Assembly (NCBI RefSeq): GCF_020520425.1
Contig: NC_079491.1
Span: 26,093,449-26,157,448 of the forward strand
Source of the DNA: Spinacia oleracea
Lineage: Eukaryota; Streptophyta; Magnoliopsida; Caryophyllales; Amaranthaceae
Length of the DNA stretch: 64,000 nt
Direction: 5' to 3'
Part shown: positions 1-11,926 of the stretch, piece by piece
Position numbering within the stretch: the stretch's first letter is position 1
Layout of the letters: every line of letters starts with the position of its first letter
The notes under the pieces: generated by a model
Seen by the model: only the letters and a program-made list of their open reading frames with translations
The model's database searches: none
What the model was told of the DNA's origin: nothing
Program-made: the position numbers and the translations under genes

Positions 1-680
1 TTTAATTAAATATTTAAATTCACATTTGTTTATGAATCAAAATTAATAAATATTTTTTCAATTTTTTTACTTGTATTTTTAAACAAAAGTTCTGAAATAA
101 AATAATTTTTCAATTTAAATAATTTTTTTAATAAGAAATTCCTAAAAATATTGATTTAAAAAAAATAAAAAATACACACAACGGTGAACAAGGTGGTCGG
201 AGGATGGTGATGATGAGGATGGAAGATGAAGGCTGCCGGTGATCAAGGTGGTCGGAGCTAGAAGGAAGGGAGAAATTTGAGGTAGAATTTTATAAGGTCA
301 TAATCGTTCGTTCATGTAAAATACGCGGACGATTTTAGCGAATGCGGACGTCGAATAACGATACCTGCACTAACTTTTAAGATCGATCGATACTCTAACT
401 TTGAAATATATTACTTGTATAATTGTTTTAGGAGTTAGAAAAGGTACGTGGTGATCTAGATGGGGATCAATCTTAGTTCATGTGTAATGTGTGACACACT
501 GACACTGATTGATGAGACCCCTAATCCCTAATCCCTAATCCCTAATCCCTATGCACATGGATATTAAGTTATTAACTAACTAGGCTTATTAATTTTTAAA
601 ATTATACTTGGTAGGATTTAGTTTGTAGAAAGAGTTTTAATATTGTGTGTTGTTAATTGTTATATATATGTCATGTCCAG
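1..680. other. Intergenic DNA upstream of the terpene synthase exon 2
   Basis: AT-rich sequence with no credible exon. I looked here for the missing first exon of the terpene synthase (the RRx8W-type segment) and did not find it. At 519-551 there are four CCCTAAT heptamers plus a partial one. This is a one-base variant of the plant telomere unit CCCTAAA, so it is a short telomere-like run and not a telomere. Confidence 0.6.
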
Positions 681-3257
681 ACGATGGAAAGATACGCAAA
701 AGAGATAGAATCATTGAAGGAAGAAGTTGGAAAGATGTTAATTTTGGATGATGATGTTGATTTTGGAAAGAAGATGAGTTTGATAGATGTGGTTGAGCGT
801 CTAGGAGTTTCCTATTACTTTGAGAATGAAATCGAAGAGATGTTGAACAACATTTTCCAGGAGTTTGCTGCAAAGAATTTCAAAACCGAGTATGATTTAT
901 ACAACATTGCTTCACAATTTCGCATATTCAGGCAACATGGACACAAGATGCCTTGTGGTAAGAGATTTACATACGTTATATATTTCTAGTATAGCATAAG
1001 GCCCTAAAGAGTAAAGAGGTCGAGGTGCATTTTATTCACTTGATATATGATATGAAGTATGACGTTAACTGAAAAGAGCCTAATTAAAACTAATAAATTA
1101 CTTGTAATTGAAATTGATCGAAAACGAACTTTTCATTTATTATGTCTATCATATCATTTTCAATAATATAACGTACCTCTAAGAAATGCAGATGTACTCA
1201 ACAAGTTTACAAATAGTGATGGCAAGATCAAGGATAGTCTAAGGAGTGATATAAAGGGCATGGTGAGCTTGTATGAAGCTGCACACTTAAGAGTACATGG
1301 TGAACCTATCCTAGACGAAGCGTTCAATTATACGATCGATGTCCTTAAGTCAAGTGCATCATTTTCGGAGCAAGCTCGTCATGCATTGAAGCAAGTATTG
1401 CATTTTGGCATTCAAAGGGTGGAGACTCGCCATTTCATCTCCTTCTACGAGGAAGATGATTCTCGAAACGGAACGCTTTTGAGACTTTCAAAGATTGATT
1501 TCAATAGGGTGCAACTACTGTATCGTCAAGAATTGAGCCAAATCTTAAGGTCTATTCATCCTACATTACCTCTATTTACCAACTAAATTTCCTGTCAACA
1601 ACTTTAGCTGCTTTTTTTTGAGGCATTTAAATATTTTTACGTCTAAATAATTGGGTGCGTGTGAGTTTTACGAGATGTATTTCAATGTAGTACATGTGAT
1701 TATATTTTTGGTGGAGAGTGGAGAATAGAGATGACGGTGGTAATTCAAAGTGATGTAATGATTTAAATGTTTACTCGACAGGTGGTGGCACGACTTAGAT
1801 TTCAAAAACAGGCTACCTTATGCAAGACAAAGAAGTGTGGAGTGCCATTTTTGGTCAATAGCTATGTACTACGAACCTCAATACTCTTTTGCTAGATTGC
1901 TACTTAGCAAAGTTCTCCTTGTCATTTCGATATTAGATGATTCGTATGATGCATATGGAACGTTCGAGGAACTGGAGCTCTTAACACAAGCATTCGAGAG
2001 GTACTTGAATTTCAAAAAAATAGTTTACCTATATATATAGTGAATCATATTAATTATTTCTCTCGTCTTAATTAATTAGTATATAATAATGCAGGTGGGA
2101 CTTGAATGCTATGGAGCAATTCCCTGCAGACTACATGAAATTAGTTTTCCAGTTTGTATACAACACGTATAATGAGTTTGCGAAAGAGATGACGGAGCAT
2201 GATAAACCATTTGCAGCTCAATTTGCAAAAGACCGCGTAAGTCTAACTTTCGTTGTTTATTAAACGTAACGATTTTCCCCTCAAAACATCACACATCACA
2301 CATCACACATGCACCCTAGGATTGGGATTAAGAAAGTAGCATTTTTGGAATTTACTTTTTAAAATATTCTTGTATAATTCAGGTTATGGATCTGATAAGG
2401 AGCTACTACACCGAGGCGAAATGGTATAAAGCAAAATATGTGCCAACTTTTGAGGAATACATGGTGAATGCGAGAATAACAGGGGTTGCTCAAATCATTA
2501 GCACCTCCTCATTGATGGGAATGGAAGAAATTATTCAAGTCAAACCATTTAAACGGATCATACAAGCTCCTAAGGCTATTCGAGCATGTGAAATCATTGG
2601 ACGCATCATGGACGACATTGTTAGTCACGAGGTACGTTTTGTACGTAGTTAACATGCCTAAAATGACCCATTCTAAATGAACATATAGATACAAAATGGA
2701 ATACAGTGGATCCTAATCGTTTCGTGTACCAACGTGGCTTAGAATTTGTGCTATGTTCTGTTCGATTTATTTTGACTTATTTCAAACAATTAATATAGGT
2801 TCAGACAAAATAAGTCGAATAGAACGGAATTCCAAGTACCACATACTCCCTATATTTGAATTGAATGCTAATTAGCCATTAAATTAGTGTTATAGCATCA
2901 GAAATGATAATTATAATTTATGCATGTTTTCTAATTTCAAATTAATAGGAGGAGCAAGCAAGAGGGCACGTTGCATCGGGAGTGGAATGCTATATGAAAG
3001 ACTATAACAAGAGTAGAGAAGAAGTGGTTAAAATATTTAACAAAATGATAGAAGATGCATGGAAAGAATTGAATGAGGAGTTGTTAATCAAGTCTAACCC
3101 AAGTGATGACGATCTTCCAAAGCCGGTTCTCAAACGAGTTCTTAACCTAGCTCGTGTGGTGGATGCCTTGTACAAGGTCATTGATGGCTACACTTACTCA
3201 GCTAAACTTATCAAGGACGACATTATCTCAACCTATGCTAGCCCTATTCCCCTTTGA
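681..3257 (+). CDS. Sesquiterpene synthase (TPS-a type), exons 2-7; first exon missing
   Basis: Class I terpene cyclase that would ionise farnesyl diphosphate in the cytosol to make sesquiterpenes. Exons read as 681-957, 1192-1549, 1782-2000, 2095-2236, 2383-2631 and 2949-3257. All join in frame with GT..AG borders, giving 517 residues. Exon sizes 219, 142 and 249 bp resemble the usual TPS-a gene structure. The metal-binding DDxxD motif is DDSYD at about residues 264-268. The NSE/DTE motif reads DDIVSHEEE across the exon 6/7 join. RWW opens exon 4 and the C-terminus is SPIPL. TPS-a enzymes are about 550 residues; the missing 35-45 are the first exon with the RRx8W motif. It is either upstream of the window behind a long intron or lost, so functionality is open. 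Exon 2 starts after a CAG acceptor and its first ATG is the second codon. The product cannot be predicted. Confidence 0.9.
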
Positions 3258-3983
3258 AGAAATCCAATTTTATCATACAAATAAACTTTCTACTTATTTC
3301 TATTAATGTTTTATGAATTAGTTTGCTGATTAAGAATAATGTAACTGACCGGTGATGTGGTTGCTACTTATGTGTGTGTAATGTTTTTATTTTTGGAAGG
3401 AATGTGTGTGTAATGTGAGTGTGTGCACGTGCGTAAATGCATGAGTTTATGTTTAAAGAAGGTTTATTTTTTATTTTATATATATATAGGGGAGGGATCC
3501 GGTGAAAAGTGATCTTAGGTGACAAGCGTGAGAAGTGATCTCAGCCCCAACCGTTGGGATAACTGATCGTACCCCTAAACCTCACGCGCACCATTAATAG
3601 CAAAAGGGTAATGTAATTGATAAAATAAACAATCACGTGCCTTTTTCTTCCCCACAAGGCTATAGCCGGTAGGCACAAGTTCCCATGGTATTTTGTTCCC
3701 CATCCCTTATATATCATCATAAGGAGTACTATACTATTTTTCACTATCTCCTTCCCTTCCCCGTGAGCTTTTAAGGTATTATTTAAATTAAAACTACCAC
3801 CTTTGAAATTTCAAATACTATTTTTCCTCTAGTAAACACAATTCTTCCTCTGATTTTTTCAAACCATTTCATCTACCATGTAAATACATCAATTGTGTGT
3901 GAGGGATACATCAATTATGTGTGAGAGATAGATCAACTGTGCATTACAGATACATCAGAAGTGTTCTATAGATACATCATAAG
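3258..3983. other. Intergenic, with degenerate GATACATCA minisatellite
   Basis: Downstream of the terpene synthase. A (TA)n stretch lies near 3479-3488. From about 3886 to 3983 a degenerate repeat built on GATACATCA plus about 14 bases occurs four to five times and resumes at 4508-4550 on the far side of the hAT insertion. No gene seen. Confidence 0.6.
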
Positions 3984-4493
3984 TAGACCTGTCAAACGGT
4001 TCGGTCGGGTCGGGTTGTAAAAAATTATTTTTGGGTTCGGGTTTACAAATGCTTGTTCAAGACCCAGAACTTTCGGGTTCGGGTCGACCCAACGAGTTGA
4101 GAGATTTTAAAACGCGCATTATATTATATATTCATTAATTTAGGTGATAAATATACAAAATATGGGCACAAATTAACAAATTTTCCTACACAAGTTTATA
4201 TTTAGTCAAATTCAATCATAAAATGACCTATAATTCAAATTAAAATCATATTACACACAACAATGGTAAAAATAACGTGTTTATTATGCTTAAATTTTCT
4301 CATAATCTCATTTATTACCATAAATACGATGATTTTCAATCGGTCGGGTTAAAAACGGGTTCGGTCGGGTTTTGACCCATTACTTTTCGGGTTGTTCAGG
4401 TTCGGATAAAATCAGGTTACGGGTCACGAAATCTTGTTCAATACCCAGTATTTTCGGGTCGGATTCGGGTCGGGTCAATTTTTGATAGGTCTA
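3984..4493. mobile_element. hAT-type MITE with 8-bp target duplication
   Basis: The 510-bp element begins TAGACCTGTCAAA and ends with its near-perfect inverse (TTTGATAGGTCTA). It is flanked by the perfect 8-bp duplication ATCATAAG (3976-3983 and 4494-4501), the hAT signature. Both ends carry tandem GGTCGGGT/GGTTCGGG pentamer-like repeats. It has no coding capacity. It interrupts the GATACATCA minisatellite. Confidence 0.85.
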
Positions 4494-4939
4494 ATCATAA
4501 GTGTTCCATATAGATACATCAATGATGTACTAGAGATGCATCAATGGTGATCTGAACCGAACCAGAGAACCCGATTGCCATTTGCATTAATTATCAACAC
4601 ATTGCACATTTACATTATACACGGGTCTTCTTACAGAGTTACAGCTACATCATAAGTAAATTAAAGATACATCATATTATATTCACAAATTGCAGACTTT
4701 TTAACAGTGGGTTCAATCTCAAGCTTGAAATCGAAAAATAGTCATTGAGACAGAAATCCAAAAGCATTGAACTCTCCTTTTCCATGAGTATATGTGATGA
4801 TGTTATGGGATGTGAGAGAATTGGGAAAAGTTAGTCGCAATTGTTGAGCTCTAGCAGCAGCAACAAGTTGACATGGGAGAGGGAGAGAGAAAAAGAGGAG
4901 AGAGAAAAAGAAAATGATGCTAAAAACGATGAAAAAAAG

Positions 4940-5566
4940 AACATTTAGGGGAAATCTAAATTTCACTAACTCAAAAACATAGTTTTAGAGTCAACCGTAA
5001 TTTCATTAATTCTAAAAGTTAATTTTTAGTGGTGGGGTTAGATTTCAGTGATGCAAAAACCAGTTTTAGAGGCAACCATTATTTCATTAATGCTAAAAAG
5101 TACTTTTTAGGAGCAACTTTAGTTTCACTGATGTTAAAAAAAAGTTTTAGAGGCAACTATTATTTCATTAATGCGAAAAATTACTTTTTTGGGGCAACTT
5201 GAATTTCACTGATGCTAAAAAAAGTTTTAGAGGCAACCATTATTTCATTAATGCTAAAAAATATTTTTTTAGGGACAACATAAATTTTATTGATGCTAAA
5301 AACGAGTTTAGAGGCAACCATCATTAATGCTAAAAAGTAAATTTTAGAGGCAACTTAAATTATATTGATGCTAAAAGAAGGTTTTAGAGGCATCCATTAT
5401 TTTATTAATGCTAAAACGTACTTTTAGGGACAACTTAAAATTCACCGATGCTAAAAATATTTTTTAGAGGCTACCATAATTAACTACGGCTAAAAAGTAC
5501 TTTTAGAGGCCATAAAAAATTTATTGCCTCAAGGAGTTGCCTCTATATGTAAATTTTCTTGTAGTG
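4940..5566. mobile_element. CACTA-like right terminus with subterminal tandem repeats
   Basis: The segment ends TTTTCTTGTAGTG at 5554-5566, the inverse of the CACTACAAGAAAA end common in plant CACTA elements. Inside are five to six degenerate copies of a roughly 110-bp repeat alternating GAGGCAACC..TTAATGCTAAAAAG and GGCAACTT..CTGATGCTAAAAA, typical of CACTA subterminal repeats. I found no matching left end, so the element is truncated or its left end has decayed. Confidence 0.55.
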
Positions 5567-5928
5567 GACATAGGTTAGTCATTTGCTAGTTATCATCAAA
5601 ACCATAAAGTTGATGATGAGAACTAATACAAACAAGATGAAGAAAACTAAACTTATAAAAAAAAGTATGCAGTTGTTAAGGACACAAACTCCAAGTCTAA
5701 TAGTAGACTCATAGTAGACTCATACAATTAGACTTCTCTTCTGAAGTTCCCTTTACTTCTAGAGTTCCTTTCAGGAACTGCACTTCTTCTTGTATATATC
5801 TTCAGAATAATCTTCCAACTAAATGATCTTTAACCTTCATTACTTGTTCATGCACATCTCAATAATATACAAATTAGTTAGATAATCATCATTCATTCAT
5901 AATCATCAAACACTATATTACTCAATAA
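5567..5928. other. Intergenic, no feature seen
   Basis: AT-rich unique-looking sequence between the CACTA-like end and the Helitron. No exon, inverted repeat or RNA gene is evident. Confidence 0.5.
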
Positions 5929-6724
5929 CTAGCATTTGAGCCCCGTGCAATGCACGAGAGCATTTGTAAGGTGTTATACGAACTTGTATTGCTCAACATA
6001 CAATAACTTTAGGTACTATGAGATAAATATATAATTAAATAGAACTACATTTATATATTTAAGATTATTAATAAATTAATCTAATAACATTTAGAAGGAA
6101 CGATCGACGATAGTGATATATAATATGATGTCAATAGAAAAACAAACAGTTAATAAAATAATCATAATACATTGACGAAAAATCAAACTTAGCCATAAAA
6201 ATAAAAAAAGAATAGACACACAAAGTAAAACACACATTACCTCTGAAAATGGTATGATGGTATAGAGTGATTGCGTAAGTGATACAACGAAAATGATTGT
6301 AAGTCAAATTATTTATAAGAGGGTGCATGGAAGATGAGAGGTTGATAAAGAAGGTATTTAGTTTCTTATGATTTTTTTTGAGTTAGTTTTTTTAAAAAAA
6401 CTATTAACTCATAAATACTAATGTTTATTGTTATTGTTATGGAATATTAATAACAATGTAACTTAGCTCATTAAGTTCTGATTATTTATTTTTAGTGGTG
6501 TATTTTAGGTTTTTATTTATGGGAAGTCTTTTGGGGTTCCTTTTTTTTTTTTTTTTTGAGGGAAGTCTTTTGGGTTCCTTCTTTTAATACAAATACACAT
6601 TAATATTGATGTCTTTTTAGTTTTCTATTTTAATTATGAAAAAAAGACAAAATATGGGATATTGATGAGGTGACACATGTCTCATTGTCACCTATGGTTT
6701 TAGTTTTTAAATACTAGGTATAGA
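5929..6724 (-). mobile_element. Non-autonomous Helitron
   Basis: Read on the minus strand, it starts TCTATACCTAGTATTTAAAA and ends with a GC hairpin (CGTGCATTGCACG) about 12 nt before the terminal CTAG. The flanking A and T on the two sides match Helitron insertion between A and T. There is no Rep/helicase coding. The 796-bp element is partly copied in the tandem duplication that follows. Confidence 0.8.
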
Positions 6725-8970
6725 TATTCCCCTTTTTTTATGATGACAAACAAATGATGCTTATCGCAAATTAAACATTAAACGACATTAATTCCCCCTT
6801 AATAATACACACTGAAAATAGTTTGCAGACACTAAAAATTTGTAGCGTATTACAATTAAATTAAATTAATAAATTTGGGCCGATATCATAATATTAATCC
6901 ATTTTAATTAATTTTGCCCACCTAAATTAAATTTCTGAATTACTAATTTGGATCATATGCTTTTAGGCTAGTTCGTATTGTTAGCCTGAAATAATCAAAT
7001 CAAGCGGACCAGGTTAAAGACTCTCAAGCCACAAAAATGAGTATGGGCCCAAACTCACCAAGTCCAACAAAAGTAGTTTCCATCTCCTACAAATACTTTT
7101 CGTCTACTTCAATAACGAGGACCAGAAATTCATTATTCTCAGGAAGTCATAAATTTCTCTTGGAATTCTCTCTGAAAGTAGTCAATAAACATATCAACTT
7201 TGTGTCGACTACTTAGCCAAACTCAAACTCAGGTTGACATCATCAAGCGGATGTCACCCGAAACTCAAACTCAGGTTGACGTCATCGAACAACTGTCACC
7301 CTAAACTCAAACTCATGTTGAAGTCATCAATCGACTGTCACCCTAAAACCAAATCCAGGTAACATACATGTGTCACCGTCAGCTGCGAAACAAAATCAGA
7401 GGATTTAGTTTATTTTCTTGTAAACTGTCAAATACAGAGATTGTACCCAATCATTCAAATATCAATAAAATTACTTTGTTACATTATTTTCTATCTTATT
7501 TCCCTAGACTACATTTATATATTTAAGATTATTAATAAATTAATCTAATAACATTTAGAAGGAACGATCGACGATAGTGATATATAATATGATGTCAATA
7601 GAAAAACAAACAGTTAATAAAATAATCATAATACATTGACGAAAAATCAAACTTAGCCATAAAAATAAAAAAAGAATAGACACACAAAGTAAAACACACA
7701 TTACCTCTGAAAATGGTATGATGGTATAGAGTGATTGTGTAAGTGATACAACGAAAATGATTGTAAGTCAAATTATTTATAAGAGGGTGCATGGAAGATG
7801 AGAGGTTGATAAAGAAGGTATTTAGTTTCTTATGATTTTTTTTGAGTTAGTTTTTTTAAAAAAACTATTAACTCATAAATACTAATGTTTATTGTTATTG
7901 TTATGGAATATTAATAACAATGTAACTTAGCTCATTAAGTTCTGATTATTTATTTTTAGTGGTGTATTTTAGGTTTTTATTTATGGGAAGTCTTTTGGGG
8001 TTCCTTTTTTTTTTTTTTTTGAGGGAAGTCTTTTGGGGTTCCTTCTTTTAATACCAATACACATTAATATTGATGTCTTTTTAGTTTTCTATTTTAATTA
8101 TGAAAAAAGACAAAAATGGGATATTGATGAGGTGACACATGTCTCATTGTCACCTATGGTTTTAGTTTTTAAATACTAGGTATAGATATTCCCCTTTTTT
8201 GATGATGACAAACAAATAATGCTTATCGCAAATTAAACATTAAACGACATTAATTCCCCCTTAATAATACACACTGAAAACAGTTTGCAGACACTAAAAA
8301 TTTGTAGCGTATCACAATTAAATTAAATTAATAAATTTGGGCCGATATCATAATATTAATCCATTTTAATTAATTTTGCCCACCTAAATTAAATTTCTGA
8401 ATTACTAATTTGGATCATATGCTTTTAGGCTAGTTCGTATTGTTAGCCTGAAATAATCAAATCAAGCGGACCAGGTTAAAGACTCTCAAGCCACAAAAAT
8501 GAGTATGGGCCCAAACTCACCAAGTCCAACAAAAGTAGTTTCCATCTCCTACAAATACTTTTCGTCTACTTCAATAACGAGGACCAGAAATTCATTATTC
8601 TCAGGAAGTCATAAATTTCTCTTGGAATTCTCTCTGAAAGTAGACAATAAACATATCAACTTTGTGTCGACTACTTAGCCAAATTCAAACTCAGGTTGAC
8701 ATCATCAAGCGGATGTCACCCGAAACTCAAACTCAGGTTGACGTCATCGAACAACTGTCACCCTAAACTCAAACTCATGTTGAAGTCATCAATCGACTGT
8801 CACCCTAAAACCAAATCCAGGTAACATACACGTGTCACCGTCAGCTGCGAAACAAAATCAGAGGATTTAGTTTATTTTCTTGTAAACTGTCAAATACAGA
8901 GATTGTACCCAATCATTCAAATATCAATAAAATTACTTTGTTACATTATTTTCTATCTTATTTCCCTAGA
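6044..8970. repeat. 1,464-bp tandem direct duplication
   Basis: Two head-to-tail units, 6044-7507 and 7508-8970, differ by only about a dozen substitutions and small indels by eye. Each holds the main part of the Helitron, then about 780 bp of LTR-like sequence including three 48-bp repeats based on AACTCAAACTCAGGTTGA. The second unit lacks the Helitron 3' hairpin, so the duplication happened after the Helitron landed. Two matching short reading frames (about 6131-6328 and 7595-7792, minus) are simply copies of each other and not genes. Confidence 0.9.
7508..8186 (-). mobile_element. Truncated Helitron copy (by duplication)
   Basis: Second copy of the preceding Helitron. Its TC-start end (TCTATACCTAGTATT read on minus) is at 8186 but the CTAG hairpin end is absent. 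It was produced by the tandem duplication and not by transposition. Confidence 0.8.
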
Positions 8971-9890
8971 CTAGAAAATTTGTGTATACAAATTTTGGCA
9001 TGTTCGATGGGACCATCTCTACCTCTCATTTATGTTCCTATTGCTCCAAAGAAAGTTACCTCTCAACCTATTGAAGTGACAACTGTCATAGTTCGGGAAC
9101 GAGCTGCGACATTGGATGCAATGTTCTAAAAAACTAGTATCATTACAAGAAGAATGAGAAAGAGGAATACCGCCTCTGCTGTAGCAGATCTGCAGACTGC
9201 ATGTGTTCCTACTAAGGCACGCAAACACCATGCTTTTCCCTCAGTTTCTAAGGTGCTTGTCAAGCCTTTCTCTAAAAGGTCGCGTGAAACCCCTGTGTTC
9301 GGTTCAACGTCTCTAGTCGAACCTAAACAACATTTTTTTACTTCATTTAAATTGAAGCAAAAGTTTCTTGGGAATTCTGACAAGCTGGTCATCCACAACG
9401 ATCCGCTCTTCGACTTTTATGATGGGGAGAACGATTATGAAGCCGGTAGTGTTTCCCCAACCACAATATCCGAAGAGGCGTCTGGTTTCAAAGAATCCCT
9501 TGAATCCTACATACAGACATTGCTTCTGTAATGGTGATTAACACAAATACTGTTGAGGAGAAGCTCACTGAGGTGAGGGTTCTTCTCGAACGGCTAATAA
9601 AGGACGAAGAAGCAAAAGATGCTAAAATCAAACACTTAACTAAGAAGCTTAGAAAGTGTCACACAAACGTCTCCTCAAAGCACGGGAGTTCAGAAAGTGG
9701 AGGTGATAACTCTGACTCTGATAGTAGCTGGGGTGGCTCGATCTGTCAAGGTCAATGCTCAACAAATACAAGACATGATAGTCCAAGATCTTAAAAGTGA
9801 ACTAAGAGGAGGCGCTCACGACAATCAGCGTTACGTAAAACCTTGTATTGTAGTTTTATATAACCTAATTCTCTCTTTTACAGCTTTCTA
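8187..9890 (+). mobile_element. Ty3/gypsy-like LTR fossil with gag-like remnant
   Basis: Sequence up to about 8990 looks like the 3' part of an LTR, with an AATAAA signal and a following TTTTGGCATG..GGGACC stretch like the leader just inside plant gypsy LTRs. About 9010-9800 then encodes hydrophilic, Ser/Lys-rich protein pieces resembling the N-terminal end of a Tat-lineage gag, including a short coiled coil near 9550-9660. No protease, polymerase or integrase follows. It is a broken, truncated fossil with several breaks. The upstream LTR-like block at 6725-7507 is its duplicate. Family assignment is tentative. Confidence 0.45.
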
Positions 9891-10205
9891 ATTTTTATAG
9901 AAATCTCATGCTAATCACAGACTAGTTTCTATTATGGAAAGTGTTAGCATTTTTGGTTAATATCGAAAATATGTTCTAAAGATAACCTTAAGCAAGGTTT
10001 ATTAGCTAGACACTACTGCCTAGACATGATATCTGAATTCGGAATTGTAAATTTCAAATCTATGATTTGAGATTTTGATCGAATAGGGATATTCTTTATT
10101 ATACATAGAGGTCAGCTCAACTATGTTGAAAAGACAATCAAAGTTTGAATATAATATTTGTTAAATTAAAGTTATAACCATAGTTGTTTTTCGAAACTTT
10201 ATATA
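9891..10205. other. Intergenic, no feature seen
   Basis: AT-rich sequence after the gag-like fossil. No exon or repeat boundary recognised. Confidence 0.4.
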
Positions 10206-10532
10206 CTCTCTCCGTCCCGGAATACTCGACCCGGTTTGACCGGCACAGAGTTTAAGGGACTTGAATTGACTTATTTAATTTAATAGGTAGTAATTGATAG
10301 TGGGGTATTATTTTAATGTAGTTAGTAGGAGGTGGGTTAAGAGGTGGGGTTGGGGAGAGTAGGGGTTGAATTTTTAATTATTTTTTGTATGGAATAGGGG
10401 GTAGGTGGGTTAATAGGGGTGGAGTGAGAAATAATATAATATTGTTAGAATATTTCCATTTTTAGAAACAGGTCAAGTATTAAGGGACGGCCCGATAAAG
10501 AAAACAGGTCAAGTATTCCGGGACGGAGGGAG
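10206..10532. mobile_element. Stowaway (Tc1/mariner) MITE
   Basis: Terminal inverted repeats of about 25 bp read CTCTCTCCGTCCCGGAATAC on the left and the inverse of CTCCCTCCGTCCCGGAATAC on the right, with TA target duplications on both sides. Length 327 bp, no coding. The CTCCCTCCGTCC start is the Stowaway hallmark. Confidence 0.9.
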
Positions 10533-11031
10533 TACTAATTTACTTTCACTTTAAAGTGATTACTCGAACTTGTGTTAAGTTCTCGTTGGTGTGCACATCA
10601 AGGATGATTCTAATAGGGCATCCAAGTATTTTCATAAGCTATCTAAATTGGACTTTGTGCATGAAGTAATTTATCTAAAAGGAGAAAGTAGCTGAGTATG
10701 ATGGAGTTTGGTACACACATACTAAGTGATGAACAGTTTAGGCATGTATGTTGCTCCTTATGTAACGGTGTTATTAGTTTGTATTACGAACATTCTCAAT
10801 ATCGATAAACATTCTATCCCTTGCCTTGCGTGTTATTATTTGTTCTTTTTCTTTATTTTTCTTGCATCCATTAGTCCATTTATGTATGCTTTGTAGACTG
10901 CAACACTTCATAAGTCGGAGATTTATTAATAGTTATGTAGAGTCTTTGTTCATCATAACATAATTGAAAGCTTTTGTCGGAAAAAAAAAAAAAAACATAA
11001 TTGAAAAAAGAGTGATTCAATTATATATTTA
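10533..11031. other. Intergenic, no gene seen
   Basis: AT-rich sequence with a poly(A) run near 10980-10995. No exon or RNA gene is evident. Confidence 0.4.
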
Positions 11032-11649
11032 CTAGTCTTTTATGCACGCATCGCGTGCGTGGAGATTTTTAGAATGCATGTAGGCAGATATTGAGAAATT
11101 AATATTTGCTATCGTAAAATGATTACCTTTTTTTTTTCTTCTTTTGAAAGCATCTTAACCAATTTCTTAATAACTATTTCAAGACTTCGTAACTAATCGA
11201 ATAGTTAAGAAAATGGTATGAAAGATCTATAGCAACAAAAGGCGTAAGTTGAAAACTTAAACACCGAAATAATAGATTGAGGTCCACCAAATTTGTTGAG
11301 ACAATTATGTATGATCATAGTTTGAAAACTAACGCAAATGATGCATAAATTGAAAACTCAAAAAACGAAACGATAATAATTCCGTATTTCACTAATATTC
11401 CTACCAATTTTTTTTAATAATTTAACGTAATTATAAGAGATTGGTTATCAACTTAATGTCTTAAACACTCCCTTTTGCCTTTTATATTGCCTTTTATAAT
11501 TAATGGAGTAGTAATTTAAACTTTGTAATTAGTAGGGACATTAATTAATTAAATGTTGAATTAACTGAGGCTATTATTATCTTTTTCATAGGGGACACCA
11601 AAAGTGTGATTACGAAATTATCCTCAGCTCTTCCCTTATATAATAGAGA
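11032..11649 (-). mobile_element. Non-autonomous Helitron
   Basis: On the minus strand it starts TCTCTATTATATAAGGGAAG and ends with a hairpin (GCACGCGATGCGTGC core) followed by CTAG. The host A and T lie on the expected sides. The 618-bp element has no coding capacity. Its ends differ from those of the Helitron at 5929-6724, so it is a separate family. Confidence 0.75.
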
Positions 11650-11926
11650 TATGCAACAATCTCTATTTCAGTAGACTTAATTTCTAAGGATGGATATTTT
11701 CCCTCTTTAAAACGTTTGATGAGAAGAGCTTAATTGAAGAAAAAAGCTATAAATTACAAAGCTAAACTTGGATTGGATCTACACAAAATTATCAGCTCGG
11801 TGAATCTCGGGCTCGAACTAGTTCTCTCCTAAATCAAATTAACATGGCATCACTCAACTTATTACACGGTTACTGGTTAAAGCTAAGTACACCAGTATAT
11901 GTGCCAAGCCTTGGCCAATGGCCATG

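Noticed and set aside
519-551. True telomere or chromosome end
   Set aside because: Only four to five units, wrong heptamer (CCCTAAT), with unique DNA on both sides.
4940-5530. A repeat-rich gene
   Set aside because: All frames are broken and the unit length and terminal GTAGTG fit CACTA subterminal repeats.
6131-7792. Two nearly identical 65-residue reading frames (about 6131-6328 and 7595-7792, minus) suggesting a duplicated small gene
   Set aside because: They lie inside the Helitron and its tandem copy; identity is due to the DNA duplication, and the sequence has no protein-like features.
6044-8970. The 1,464-bp pair as two LTRs of one retroelement
   Set aside because: The units are directly adjacent with no internal region, do not begin TG/end CA at the join, and contain part of a Helitron.
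9154-9531. A host gene of 125 residues
   Set aside because: Composition and position just downstream of an LTR-like block fit a gag-like fossil; no splice or conserved domain supports a host gene.
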